Assembly: GCA_021495925.1 (NCBI GenBank)
Contig: JAKEKT010000035.1
Coordinates: forward strand, 266,168-330,167
Direction: 5' to 3'
Length of the DNA stretch: 64,000 nucleotides
Origin: Diplodia intermedia
Lineage: Eukaryota; Ascomycota; Dothideomycetes; Botryosphaeriales; Botryosphaeriaceae
Below the pieces are notes generated by a model. It made no database searches, was not told the origin of the DNA, and worked only from the letters and a program-made list of their open reading frames with translations. The position numbers were made by a program, and so were the translations under genes. Of this stretch, positions 1 through 12,700 are shown in pieces (position 1 is the stretch's first letter; each line of letters starts with the position of its first letter).

Positions 1-155
1 TGACTTCGCTTTGTTTGTGCACCTTCTCTCGCGCCTCGCGCCTCGAGTAGACGAGCCGGCGGCGAAAATGCCACGCTCGGCACTGCGTGCCGCCCCGTCA
101 CGCGCTGCTCGCCATCCGCCCAGTCCCGTGGAGTGACCGCTCATCTGTTGCATCT

Positions 156-161
156 TATAAG
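156..161 (+). promoter_or_regulatory. TATA-like box of the trehalose synthase gene
   Basis: The hexamer TATAAG lies about 65 bases before the start codon of the next gene, in a GC-rich promoter. Position and sequence fit a TATA element; no transcription start can be read directly from the sequence. Confidence 0.4.
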
Positions 162-226
162 GCCGCGCTCACGTTCGACCGCAACCCTCCGCACACAAGC
201 TCACTCTTCAAGTTTCCCTTGCTTCA

Positions 227-2493
227 ATGTCTGACACCCTTCGCCCAAGCGACGCTGCCAACCGGCAGCACAGCCGCCGCGCGACCTGGGCCGGTGGTAC
301 CGCCGCCCATGCGCGTACGAAGGCTCGGCACCAGTTCGAGGCCAAAGGTGCCACAAAGCACCTGGAGAGGCTCGAGAAAGCCCAAGAGAAGGGGGACTAT
401 GGAGTTGCCCTCAATGTAAGCCGGGCCGCGGCTGCCCTTTCGTAGCGGCTCCCCACTGACCGTACCAGACTCTCTACCTGGGTCTTTCGGCGAGACAGGA
501 TCACCACGGCTTGATTGAGATTGGCATCGCTTCTCACGATGGAACTTACAGCATTGACTTCGCTGTCTGGGTCCTCGGCGACGACAAGCGCGAAAATGGC
601 ACCTCGAGCAATGGTAGCTCGCCGTATCCATCCCGCTCTCACACTCCCGCCCTACCGTTGGCAGAGGAAGACCGCGAGAAGGTGTTGACAGACTTCTTCC
701 TCTCCAAAGTCCTCGAGTACCAGAGGGAGCATCATTACAAGTTCGTGGGCGCCGGAATCACCAAGACCCTGGTCAGCCTCAGCCCGCAACTGCCCTCGCG
801 CCTTTGGTGGGAGCTGGACATAGTTCCATTGGTGTTCGAACATGGATTGGAAAACCCCAATGGGGAGCCTGCCGAGGCAGTCACCATCGACGAAGAAGCA
901 GACTCCATGGCCAGGAAGTCGTTGATGTTCTTCGGGCCCAACCTGCAACCAAGAGTCCAGGTTGGCTACAAGAACATGGTCGAAGTGGACTCCATGGGCC
1001 ACGCCCAGATCACTCGTTTGGATCAGTACCCGGATACCGTCGGAAAGAGGACGTGGGATGCTACCATGAAGTACGTGAACTCGATCAAGGCGAACAAGAC
1101 AAAGATCGCTTTCTTCAACAGCACGCCCCAAGGCGGCGGGGTTGCCCTCATGCGTCATGCGCTTATCCGCTTCTTCCGCCTTGTCGGTGTCGATGTTCGT
1201 TGGTACGTGCCGAAGCCAAAGCCCGAGGTCTTCCGTATCACCAAGACAAACCACAACATCCTTCAGGGAGTCGCCAATCCCACGGAGCGGCTCACCGATG
1301 ACATGAAGGAGACTCTTGATGAGTGGTGCCGGGGAAATGCAGACCGGTTTTGGCTGAAAGCGGGAAGTCCGCTCGCGCCACGCTCTCAGGGCGGCGCTGA
1401 TGTCATCATCGTGGATGACCCGCAGATGCCCTCTTTGGTCGCGATCTCCAAGAAGGTGGATCCAGATCGCCCAGTCATCTTTCGGAGCCACATCCAGGTT
1501 CGATCGGATCTTGCGGATCAGCCGGGAACACCCACAGCAGAGGTTTGGGATTGGGTCTGGAACCACGTCAAGCAGGCCGACCTCTTCATCAGCCATCCCG
1601 TGCGCGACTTCGTCCCCAAGAATGTTGACTTCAAGAAAGTTGGCTACTTGCCTGCCACTACCGACTGGCTCGATGGCCTCAACAAGGATATGAACCAGTT
1701 CGTGACCGAATACTACTTCCACGAACTAAGCACCGAAGCGTACCGCCAGCGCATGAACCGCCTGGACTTCCCTCACCGTCAGTACATTGTCCAGATCGCC
1801 CGCTTCGACCCAGCCAAGGGTATCCCGGACGTGCTCGATTCCTATGCCGAACTCCGCCGAAACTACCTCAAGGACTGGCCACGGCAGAAGACGCCTCAGC
1901 TCGTCATCGCCGGCCACGGTGCCGTCGACGATCCGGATGGCTCCATGATCCTGGACCAGACTCTTTCTCTCCTGGAGGGGAAGTTCAGTGACATCGCCGA
2001 GGATATCGTCGTCATGCGCCTCGGGCCCAGTGACCAGCAGCTCAACGCTCTCATGTCCAACGCCAAGGTTGCCCTTCAGCTGTCCACACGTGAGGGCTTC
2101 GAGGTCAAGGTCTCCGAGGCCGTGCACAAGGGCATCCCCATTATCGCGACCAAGGCCGGCGGCATCCCGCTCCAGGTGGAGGACAGGAAGTCGGGCTTCC
2201 TCGTCGAGCCGAGCGACTACAAAGCAGTTGCGAAGCATTTGTACCAGCTCTTCTCGGACAACGAGCTGTACCAGAACATGTCTGTGTATGCCGCCAAGCA
2301 CGTCAGTGACGAGGTAAGCACCGTTGGCAACGCGTTGGCGTGGCTGTACATGGCGGACAGCTTGGCCCAGGGAAAGACGCTCTTGCCTGATTCGAAGTGG
2401 ATTAATGACATGGCGAGAGAGGAGGCTGGGCTGCCGTACGTAGAGGGCGAGACCAGGCTGCCGAGGAAGAAGGAACTGGAGTTGAAGGACTGA
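227..2493 (+). CDS. ccg-9: Trehalose synthase, CCG-9-like (glycosyltransferase family 4)
   Basis: Exons 227-415 and 469-2493 give 737 residues; the 53-nt intron has a GTAAGC donor, a CTGAC branch point and a CAG acceptor. The exon 2 frame is open only after this splice. The protein resembles the clock-controlled trehalose synthase/phosphorylase of filamentous fungi: a family-specific N-terminal half, then a GT-B glycosyltransferase fold. Visible motifs are FNSTPQGGGVALM in the N-lobe, IARFDPAKGIPDV at the start of the C-lobe, and the family 4 signature EGFEVKVSEAVHKGIP with its E-x7-E pair. Trehalose made by this family protects conidia and stressed hyphae in the cytoplasm. Length is close to the Neurospora protein (about 700). 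No break or missing motif is seen. Whether it works as synthase or phosphorylase cannot be read from sequence. Confidence 0.92.
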
Positions 2494-3107
2494 GCGGCTG
2501 TTTTGGTCTGTACGTGATTATGAAGCGATGACTTGGACGATTTATGCATTTCGGATCTTACGGAGCTCGGCGGGGAGTATTGGTTCTTGCGTTTGGTAAG
2601 ACTTGGATTCGTCACCCTTCTCGGCTCATTGACTGGGAGATCTCAGTATCAGATTGGGAGCATCAATAGAACACGTCGAGATCCCTAGACGGATATATCG
2701 GTCTCGGTACGTTTCTCCAGCTCACCTCATTCACATTCGGTTCTTGTTGTTTTCCTGCTTGACAAGCAAAAGAAAGTCAAGCTCCATGGGAAAAAAGGTC
2801 AGATATCATATATACATATCAAATTAACACTCACACGATCCCTACAGCTTCCAAGCCTGCACTTTACATGTAGGCTCTTCTGTCCAATATGACTTATTCT
2901 TACGCCTTGATATACTGACACTCATTCATCCCGCCAGCCCGGAGTTTCACCTTTGAGGCAGTCTGGGCAATGGTCTTTCATGGAACTCCACTCACAATAT
3001 TTCCTGATTTGATAAAACAAAAAGAAGAACGCGACAAGAGCAACATATGCTCAGTCTCTTATCATGATATCCTCTTCAGCGACACCACGCGAGGTAACGA
3101 CCAGCGT
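2494..3107. other. Intergenic, 3' flank of the trehalose synthase gene
   Basis: AT-richer sequence holding the 3' untranslated region of the trehalose synthase and the 3' side of the following minus-strand gene. Only short, composition-driven open frames occur. I see no RNA gene or repeat. Confidence 0.5.
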
Positions 3108-3571
3108 CTACATCCTCAGAGAGATATGCCTAGGTATGGCCCCGAGACTTGATTCAGTCTTTAAAGCACGACAAGTTAGCCACCGACCCTTCCAAAACTT
3201 ATGTAATACGCGCAGCTACCAGAGTAGGGCGTTGGGTTGGGGGCGAAAGAAGAGGAGCTCATACACGCCCGTCCGAGCACCAGCAGGTCTTTTGATCTCT
3301 TCATCCGCCTGCCTTCCATAGAGCGCATCTTCGCCGCCGAGCGACGAGTTCTGCTTCGGCCCTCCACTCATGCCTGCGCATGTGCGGGTCAGCCAGGAGA
3401 GGAGAGGAAGGCAGAGCGGCAAATGCCCTGTGCAGGAAAGCTCATCGGATGCTGCATACTTGAGTTGCCCGTATTGGCTTCGTGGCCCTTTGTCTCGTTG
3501 CTCATGTCTGCTGGGCTTTCGTCCACGTCCTGCTGCATCGCATCCCTGTGGGTATCTTGTTGGGCAGCCAT
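3108..3571 (-). CDS. Small hydrophilic hypothetical protein (spliced)
   Basis: On the minus strand, exon 1 (3571-3460) starts MAAQQDTHRDAM and joins exon 2 (3373-3267) across an 86-nt intron with donor GTATGC, branch GGCTGAC and acceptor GCGCAG, in matching phase 1. The joined product is polar, rich in Asp, Glu, Asn, Gly and Ser, with the stretch GGPKQNSSLGGEDALYGR. After GARTG two endings are possible: read-through to a stop at 3216, or a second intron (3266-3159, branch GGCTAAC, weak AAAG acceptor) and a last exon to 3108. Both give 89 residues. I favour the second because the read-through tail turns abruptly hydrophobic. I do not recognise the family; composition suggests a disordered protein. 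No signal peptide or membrane segment is seen. Confidence 0.5.
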
Positions 3572-6500
3572 TGTGCAGTACCTTCAGGATTGGGCAGTAG
3601 ATGTAAAGCTAAGTGTACGACCGATGGTGTCAATTCGATATGGGGAGGTAGAGAGAATCTAATGTATATAGTATCGCAGAGAGGGCGGGAACGTCATGTC
3701 TCCACGTGTACGGCGTTCGGCCCTACGTCAGCCGGACGTCGCGGAAGCCGTTTGCAAGATATTAGCTGCTGCATCCCTTGCATGGCCGCTCAGGCGGCCG
3801 TGGAAGCTGAAACGTCGAAGCGAGTGGTACTAGTCGTGGCCTGAGTAGTTTCCTGCAGGGTAAATTTTTTTTTTTGGACGAGCAATAATAATGCCGTTTT
3901 CAGAACAGACTAGCTTGATGAGAGACAAGTTGTCTGGATTGGGTTTTCTTTGCATGTGACACTGCACGCCTCGCTGTTAGTGAAAGAGTACATAGTCACA
4001 TGCAACGGCGTCAAGGAAGCGAGAACATGGAGACACACACCTAGTAGTACTATCTATAAGAACCTTACTTTGGCTTAGCTCAGTCTTAACCCTGAGATCT
4101 GGGTAGTACGAATCTCCCTGGGCACTTGGGTCACTGTGTAAAGTTCTCCTTCCCACCTACACTCTGTCATCTTCGCCAGTGATGAGGAAGACCGAGGTGC
4201 GAGGCTGAACTCACGGACGTCTTTCCACTAAGCCCAACACCAAACCTTGACATGGTAGTAGTTGCCTTTTTTTTTCGGTTGTTGTTAATACCTCACTCAA
4301 GTCAAAAGCTGATGGCTCGGTTCAACTGCAGCTACGCGTTTGTGACGGCTCAAGACGGTGGAAAATGGCGCTGTCTCATTGATCCATGTGACTCTTCCAT
4401 GTCTCTCGGTAATCAAGAAGTAATATAAATTTTGCGTTCCATTGGCCGGGTTCCTCGGGCCAATCCCACAGTTCTGGAATCCTCGATGAGCCCAAGGTTC
4501 CCATAACCTCTGGCGGTGAAAGTATCACGCCAAGGTCGGACGCCGCAAAAAGAGCCCACTTTTTCTCCACAGCCTTCTCAAACACCTGCCCCGCGAGGCC
4601 CAAAGTTTCACCGAACCGGGAGCATATACGAGGTACACTGGATAGAAGCAGGATTGCAAATCACAGCGGATCCACAGTGCTACAAGGCCACGGAATGTCG
4701 ACTGCCGTGGACGAACATGTTCCAGCACACTTCCTGTCTCGGATCGACTAGATCAACTAATGCAACCTCACACACGGTGGTCGGGCCGCAAGTCGCGGCA
4801 AGGATTCGTTTTTCCCTTGACTATCCATGGTATGCATCCGTGTACATTGATTGCTGACAAATAAATCTACCAGGCTAGCTGGTTTTGCTCTACCTATGCG
4901 TATCTGACCACTCATGCAAACCTGTCAGCTAATCAATCATTTGGTTGGGTTCTGCCTCAGGTGTAATTCTCAAATTTCGGAACATACCCATGTCGGGTGG
5001 CGCTGCAGAAGTAGAGGACAGCCACACCATGGCCCTTGATCGTACACTTCTTCAAGCCGCATTTCAGATCCACTGATGGTATCATCCAATGGTAAGTTAC
5101 TGGCAGGCGTGTTGTTTCAAGATCAATTGAGCCCGCTCGTCTCCTGACGTGTCACTTTGGTTCATTGTATAACGTCTTTTGTTGATACCACGCAACAACA
5201 CTGGCTCGGGATATTGAACTCTGCCTTAGCCACAGCTGACTTGGCCCGCAGCCCACGCCCAACTGCCGTTTGTAGTGCCCTCTCCGCGCGCAGATTGGTC
5301 ACCACACATGAACGGGGTAAGCCATCCAATCAAGGCGGCCAATCCATCTCGCCGACCTGTCACGATAAGCTTCTGCCGCTCCGCACTTTCGCAAGCGCCC
5401 AGGAACCCAAGCGCCCAGAAACCCCAAGCGCCTTGCCGGGATACCTCGTAAGCGCGCGCAGCGGTGGTGTCGCCAAGTCCCACCGCCCCAAAACAACGAG
5501 GAGAGCGAAGCCAAAGCTGCGGCCGAGCAGCCCACGGTGGGCGCCTGCACGCCGGCAAGGCTCCCCATCGCAACTCTGGTTGCCTCATTCACGGGAAGGA
5601 TGCCCCGCGGCCCAGAGAGAAAAAAAGGCCGTGGTGAGATCGATCATCCCCCATCGGAATCTGGTGGGGAGGAGGGGTTGTTCTGGCCCGCAAGTTCGAA
5701 ACCACCAGCCTGGCTGGTCACAGCGCCGCCACCACCCTTTTTTTTCAAGGCACACCAACAGGGTCCATGTTGGGGTGGTTTCACCATCGCCGGCCCCCGG
5801 GCCACCGCGAAACCCTGAAATATGTCCTTGGCACCACTCAGCAGCCCTTCCGCCGCCTGCGTCCCCGGGATCCCCAGGACGTGCCCGCGATATCCTCGGC
5901 GGCGGGTACGATGTGAGTGAGCTGTCGGCGCCGCGCCTCAATCAGTCATCTCGTCTGTGTGTGTCTCTCTCTCTCTCTTCTCTTTTCCCATCTGTGCATT
6001 TCCCCGTTGCTACCCGTCGCGGAGAAACATGGAACGGGAGTCGGTCGGGCTGACATGAACCTTTTTTTTTTATCCCTCCGTTCGCCTCGTTATGTATGTG
6101 CATGCCATGCACGCCATCTCATCGGGGGCGCTTGTCAAAAGTAACCTTTGGCCACGTGCACACGGCGAACGAGTGCTACGCAATATACTTTCCACGTGCA
6201 GAAAAGGCTTTGCTTTCCTCTTTTGACCACACCTCTGCTCGCTCGGCTCTCATCTCCCACATCGTCCGATGCAACTTCCTCGTACTACACACGTGAAGGG
6301 CTCGAGGTGGAAGGGGGGATGCTACGGCCCAGAGAGCCGGGCTTACCCGGGAAAAAAGCAAGCCTGCGGTGGTCGCACCACCTCAACGGCGAATGTACAT
6401 ACATACGCGGTCAAATGTATGGGGCTTCGGATTCAGCAGGTAGCTGGCCAGTTGTTGCGGAAGATGCTCGCTTTTCAGAAGGTGAAAGACGTTGTGGCAG

Positions 6501-7514
6501 ACCGGTTGGAAACACCCAAAGACAAGAACTAGACCGGGCACAGTTTTCCGGTTTCTCTCTGATTCAGTAATCCGCTCTCCGTGCCCAGAGGACGGGTTCG
6601 CGGGCCCGGCGCCTGACTAGTCGCGCTTCAGAGCTGATGCATGCCGCAGCGCCCAACACGGCGCTCTGCAGACAACAAACAGGAAGCAATGACAGCTCAT
6701 CCTCGACAAGGACTACATGAAACCAGCAACATGCACAGTGATGCGAGCGGCGGGCCTGGTCTTATAGACATTTGTTTTTGTATTTGCTCATTGACTAATT
6801 GGGAAAATGAGATATAGCTCTTCCGCAGCTATGATACATTCCTACCCTCAAAACCGCCCGCCGAGAGGACGACGCTACTGCTGTGTGCAGTGGTCCAGCC
6901 TTCCCTTTCCTGATGGTGAAGCTCGCGTGCGTACGCCCGAGTTCCCATCCATAGCCCTGTTCCCCAGCTCCGTAGCAGATTCCCACCCAAAGAAAACAAC
7001 AAGCCAACAGCGAACCCATGAAACCATAAGGAAAAAGAACAAGAGGGTGAGTCGAAACCAAGACGTAAAAGCGCTCTAGATGCTCGCGACTCTGAACCAC
7101 GCCGCACCGTAAAAGACTTTGCGCCAATTTTTGCCACTCCAAAACGTCCAGGGCAGATAGCAACAATCGACACGAAGAAGAGAAGACGAACAAGGAGAAG
7201 AAGCGGGATGCGCGCAGACGCTGATGCCAGGAACGACTGTCTGTGTGCCGGAAAATGAAAGGTTAAGTAAAATGGAATAGTAATGTCATGGCGTCATGAG
7301 CAGGCCCACTTGGAGTTTCGTGCGACACCGGTCTCGCCGGACCGGACCATTCCCAAGGAACACCCAGGCTCCTCCGGCAAATGCTGCATGCAAAACTCTT
7401 TTGATGCAGGTGCCGGGAAACCAACCGAACGTAGTCTAGTATGCGATTAAAAAGCACGAGAGTAGGAGAGGCGAAGCTGGAGCCAGCCGCAAGGCGATGC
7501 TCCGTCGACCGAGC
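3572..7514. other. 3.9 kb stretch without a recognisable gene
   Basis: Open frames here overlap each other on several strands and show no family resemblance or paired splice signals. It holds pyrimidine-rich tracts around 5955-5997, typical of fungal promoter and leader sequence, and a short direct repeat (unit of about 16 bases, AAGCGCCCAG core) at 5393-5432. The right end contains the 3' flank of Ste12. It could hide an untranslated RNA or a small spliced gene, which I cannot show. Confidence 0.4.
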
Positions 7515-9798
7515 TTAGTAGTTGCTGGCTGAGAGCAGGTGATGCGACTGGCCCATGGTGGTGACGGCCGCCATGGGGTTGGGAAGATCGGCGAGGGCCG
7601 CTGATACCGACAGGTGCGACGGCATGTAGTCGTTGACGGCCTCGGGGCTCTCCTCCTCCAACGGGCCGAGGCCCTCGTCGTTCTCCTCCTCCTCTTCGCT
7701 GAAGTTGACGATTGGGTCACCCTCCTGGCGAGGCTCGTGGGTGCGACGGTGTCTGTGGGGGCGGCTGTCAGCTTTGCGCCAAATTTAGAACCCGCGCCTA
7801 TGGAACTTACTGGGCCAGGTTGTCGGAGCGCGAAAAGGCCTTGTTGCACAGAGGGCAGACGTATGGGCGTTCTTGCGTGTGCGTGCGCACGTGCCTAAGC
7901 GCCGGGTTAGTCCACACGATGTACTTGAAACTGCCGATCCGTGGGCGCTTACCTCTTGAGATGCTCTAATCTCTTGAACAGACGGCCGCAAGTGGGAATC
8001 GGGCAAGAGTGAGACTTCTGCGGGTACGGGCCAAGCTCCATCATTGTGGCGCTGCGGGCCCTGCGGAAAACGCCGGGCGCTTGTCTGACAACGGCATCGT
8101 GAGCCAGCGACTGGCTGGAATAGTCGCCGTTCAGGCTGGAGAAGTCATCCTGCGACAGCATCTGACTGGCTTGCTGGTTCGGGCTTCCCTCAACGGTAGC
8201 AAGCGGTGTGCCGTGCCTCGACACGTCAGCAACCTCGGCCTTCTGCTGGACGCTGTTGTAGCCGTTGTGAAGACTCTGTGGCGAGTCATGGCCGCCCTCC
8301 TCCGCCGCCTCCGCAACCGGCACCACAGAGCTCGAGACAGACCGGCGCAGGTCGCTTGGCCTGTGCGCTGCGTGCGGGTTGGCTGCGTTCGCTGCCGCAA
8401 CCGCCGCAATGCCGCCGCCAATCGACATCGATGACCGCCTCCTCCTCTGCTTGTACGTGGGCGAGCCCTCGATGACAGAGTAGACGTTGCCGGGAGCGAA
8501 AGGACGGGCGCCGTACTGCGGCGCAGCGAGGTTTGACGGAGGCAGCTGCATGAGCGGGTTGAAGCTGGCCGAGAGGCCAACGTCGGGAATCGCAGTGTAA
8601 AGACCGGTGTCTTCATTCGCGATGTACGCAGGCTCAGCTCCCAGACCAATAGAGTGCTGGGGAGGCGTGATAGGCTCGAAGGACATACCACGAGTGCTAT
8701 AGTCCTCGTAATGCGAGGAGACAAACGACGGCGCTGGCGAGTACTCCATGTATGCGGGCATGGAGCTGTGTCTCTGGTGAACCTGCGACAACGGAATGCC
8801 GTTGCGATCGTAAGGAATAGGAGTGTATTCCCGTTCGCGGCTCTTCGCGATCATAGCGGCCGTAGGGGGAGCCATGGTCATCTGCGGCTGGCCGAAATGC
8901 GTCATCGGGATGGGCTCCTCGGGCACAGTCGGGGGCATCGTCTGGGGGATCATCTGCGGCGGGGGCATCGAATCCATGGCGCGCATGACGGGCGAGGTCG
9001 ATTGCGAGTATTGCTGCATGCTGGTGTTGAATGAGGACGAGTTGGTTTGTTGCGCCTTGGTCAGCTGCTCGAAAAGCGACTGCGACGAATCAAATTCAAA
9101 GGACAGCGCGGGCTCGGCGACAGCAACGGTGGTGGCCTCCTGGCCCATCTTTTCCCTCTTGAGATCGCGCTCCAGAGCATCGAGGAAGAGGCGGTCGTGG
9201 GGCACGCTGTACCAGTAGAACACCTTTTGCTTCTTCTGCGTCCGGATGCAGTTGTTCTTGTAGAGGAAGTCGAGGAAAGCGCTCTTGGGCTCTTCGAGCG
9301 AGGCGTCGGTGCCGGACTTGAGGTTGCGCAGGTCTGAGAAAATACCCTCCTCGAACTTCTTGGAGTTCTTGACGGGGCGGCCGAAGGCCTGGAATCTGAA
9401 GGATAGGCATCGCACGATGTCGGTGCCGGAGATGTGGAAGAGGTTGTTCCTGTACGCGCATTAGCGGTGGGCGCGGAGGCGCAGGCGCAGCAGCAGGCGC
9501 AAACATACCAGAGCACGCAGGAGACGTATTCGCCGGTGGGCAGCAGGAAGCGGCGGATGTATTGGTCGGGCTGCCAGTCGACTGGCGCAGAGATGAGAAA
9601 GTACTTGACTGCGGCGCGGGTCAGCGTGATTCATGCGGCGCAATTGGAAACGCGGGGCGTACGATTATCTACTTGCTGCAACGCGACAACGGCGTCGGGC
9701 GGCAGGCTCTGTTGCGCGTCGTGGTCGAGGAGGAAGGTCTCGGGGGCGACCTGTCTTGCCTGCGGCGGCGGCATGGCGGGATGGCCGGTGGAATACAT
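7515..9798 (-). CDS. STE12: Transcription factor Ste12 (STE homeodomain plus two C2H2 fingers)
   Basis: Five exons: 9798-9663, 9608-9509, 9449-7953, 7894-7811 and 7752-7515, 684 residues. All junctions keep phase, with donors such as GTATGT and GTAAGT and a GGACTAAC branch point in intron 3. Residues about 40-150 form the STE domain (VDNLKYFLISAPVDWQPDQY, FRFQAFGRPVKNSKKFEEG). The C-terminus has two C2H2 fingers (CPIPTCGRLFKRLEHLKRHVRTH; CPLCNKAFSRSDNLAQHRRTH), then an acidic run. Ste12 acts in the nucleus downstream of the Fus3/Kss1-type MAP kinase and controls mating, fruiting and, in pathogens, penetration. The two C-terminal fingers are the filamentous-fungal form, absent from yeast Ste12. 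The start at MYSTGHPAMPPP was chosen by family similarity; the frame is open a further 38 codons upstream. Exon 4 encodes the second finger and is 84 nt, so skipping keeps frame. Confidence 0.95.
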
Positions 9799-12700
9799 GA
9801 TGTCCACCTGGGAGCGTCGTGGGTTGGTCGGACGATAGCGATGGGACGTCGGGGCAAATTGACGGGTGATGCGCGGCGACTTTGTTGCGACGGCTGGTGG
9901 CTCGCGGAGCACTCAGAACGACGAAAGGTGAGGCGCAGAACGAAGCAGAGCAAGCGAAGGAAATCGACGAGCGATGTTTGAGATATGTTAATGAACAGAA
10001 ACTGAATCGAGGGCCTGCCTCGGACGTGTGAAGCGCAGTCTCGAGTGCGGCGGGAGGTGAACTTGAGGCAAGAGCGTGGTGGTAGGGTTCTCACACGAAA
10101 CAGCAGTCGAGGGGGAGCGAGGGCTTTAGGTGTGTCAGCGCAGCGTTTCAGGAGATTAGCACTGCTAGCTGCGACAGTGCGGATATTTTTATCGCTGTAC
10201 CTAGCCACGCAGGCCTCCGTCGCCGAGCGCGCGCCGCCAGATCCCGGTCGCCGTGAAGGCCCCTGCGAGTGGCTGGCCCGCCGTCGAATAGCGATCGCAA
10301 GCGCGAGCGGCCGCCTGGAATGGAGGTGGCGGCCGCGGAATGGCGTCTTACTCGCCCGCCCGCCGCCCTCGAGCAGCGTCTGCAGAGCGCGGCAACCGAC
10401 ATGACGACGCCGGCCTCGCGCGCCGACATATACCGGCCGCGCCCTTCTGGGTGTATAGCATTGTCCACGGCGATAGTCGCGCAGGGCGATGGGCCTGCGT
10501 GGGGTCTGCCCGCCGCCGCTTAGCGCTCTGGCGCTGTACGCGAGCAGAAAGCGCGGAAAGCCTGATGTCCTGCCAGGTAGGTAGCCCGCTTCCGACTCCG
10601 CCAGGATCAGGACGTGGGATCGCTCGTCAGCAGGCTCAGGATGGGCGCGCGCGCGACGTGCCGGACCCGCCGCGAGAGTGATCACGCAGCCAAGCAGCGT
10701 CTCCCGGCCCTCCGTCCCCTACACGAGCAAAAGCACGCCCACCCGGCCCGTATCGGGGCGCGCGGCAGGCCCAGGGCAGCCTCGGGCCAGCAACAATATC
10801 GCCCGGCACGTATTGGTCCAGCCGCGCCGCTTTGGAGAGGACGGCGGAGAGCTGCACCCACGCGCGAGAAGGGGCGGCTTGGGCGTCGGCAAATTCACCT
10901 GCGCTCCCCAAAGCGCCGCCCACGCCGCCTAGGCACAGAGCCCAGCACTGACGCCGCCGGGGCCCTGTCCGTCACCGACTCCGTCCCCTTGCATCCGCGC
11001 AGCTAGGTACTCCGCGCGGGCGTGGTGGTGATGTCGTCGGCGTGGCTGGCCGGCGCGCGCTGGATCGAGCGGGCCATGCAGGCGGTCGATGCAGGAACGA
11101 TGATGGCAGCAACAAGCAACCGCTCCTCCGACCGTTTGATCTCCCAGCCTGAAACGCAGTCTGTCCTTGGCTGCGGGAGCTGCCCGTAAGCTGTCAATCA
11201 CCACCACCACCGCCATCACCGAGTGCCAGCCACGCCAATAACGCAACCGCGGCCGCGCTGCCTCTAGCGCCCAGTCCATCTGACATCCGCCTTGCGCTGC
11301 GCGATCGCTGCCCTGCACCCCATCCCCGTCAGTCACCGCCGTTCCGCCCCGTGCAGCCTGCACGTTCGCTCGTCCAACCAGGGGCAGCAACCGCCATCAG
11401 GCCATGATATTCGTTCTCCCCACGACCCTTCTTCCCCGACGCGCGCAGCGAGTCAGCGGGCCCGGCCGCGGCCTGCGAGGCTCCACGCGCCTGTCCCAGA
11501 CGTCTTACCCACGGCGACACAAGAGCCGGACAAAGCAAACATCGGCGCCGCCTGGCCAGCTGGCGGGCCCCCAGAGCAAGGCATGGGCGCCAATCCGTCC
11601 AGCGTGCGCGCGCTCCCGTGATCGATTGAGGGCCGTGGGCCACTGGACGCGCCAAGGCAGGCTGCACGAAGCTGGGAGGTTGCGGCGCGCTGGCCACACC
11701 TTTTCGCGCATCTGGCGCCGGCTCGGTGATTGGACTCGCCGCTGGGTGCATCCATGAGGCCGATCATGATTCGCATTGGCCGGCTCGTCCCTCGAAAGGC
11801 TGTGGACGGGCCTCGGAGCGCGGCTGGTGTGCCCGTCGCATAACGAAGTCGTCCAGGAACCACGCACGATGAGGTCTGAAGGCAGCGGCTCCAGCCCCCG
11901 GACCGATCAGACGTGAGGCTGTGGGCTCGTGGGCGCGAGGCCAGGCTCGATCCCGCAAGGCTCACTGAGGATTGACAAATCCGGCACGCCTGCCATGTGC
12001 ACGCCCGGACAAACCTCCATTTCCGGCAGCGCCAGCAATCCAGTCGAGAAGTAGGTTGCGGGCTGAAACGGCCACAGCGGCCTCGCTTCCTGAGGCATCA
12101 TCTCGAGAAGCGCTGGACGGACGGGCATCCCCCCATTGAGCAGGAGATCTGCAGTTACAGATGGAAGCTGCGACAGGCACGATGGAGACGTTCACTGGCT
12201 GGCGGCGCGTGCAGAAAGTCGGGCCCACACCTGGCATCGGATTCGGGAGCGCGGCGGGAAGAAGTCCAAGGTACACTACCTACGTACGCGCGCTCGATCA
12301 GCGGGCGGCGTCGAGGCAGGTCCATCCTCGTCCATCCTGCGTGCCGCCCAACTGCCGTGCCTTGCCCTGTCAGCCAACACCATGCGACTTGTCGCGCCGC
12401 TGTACCTCGCAGCCGACGGACATCGTGGTGCACGCCTGCGACTTCGTCTTCACACCGCCGATCCCCCGACGGGCTCCACGCCCAATCACCGAAGACACAC
12501 CACGGTACGCCCGACCGCGCGAGCGCTGGCCGGCATCCGGCGTAGTTCTTGGGGAGGGCGCGCTCAGCTCTGCCCGCGCCCAGGTCGGTCAAAGTATCTC
12601 ATGACGCGCCGATCAGCAGTGTGCAGTTGCGCGCACGAGTCGGGCTAGGCCGGTTGACGAGGGCCAGGCCGCACGGCGCGCGGAAGAGCGAGTTTGATGA

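Noticed and set aside
652..1722. 356-codon minus-strand frame opposite the trehalose synthase
   Set aside because: Shadow of the real plus-strand gene with no independent motif.
5157..6053. 298-codon plus-strand frame
   Set aside because: Crosses promoter-like CT tracts and a short repeat; no domain, low-complexity composition and no support for a start.
9669..10685. Long minus-strand frame (338 codons) upstream of Ste12
   Set aside because: Arg/Ala/Pro/Ser-rich composition from GC-rich DNA, no family resemblance, and it overlaps Ste12 exon 1 in another frame.
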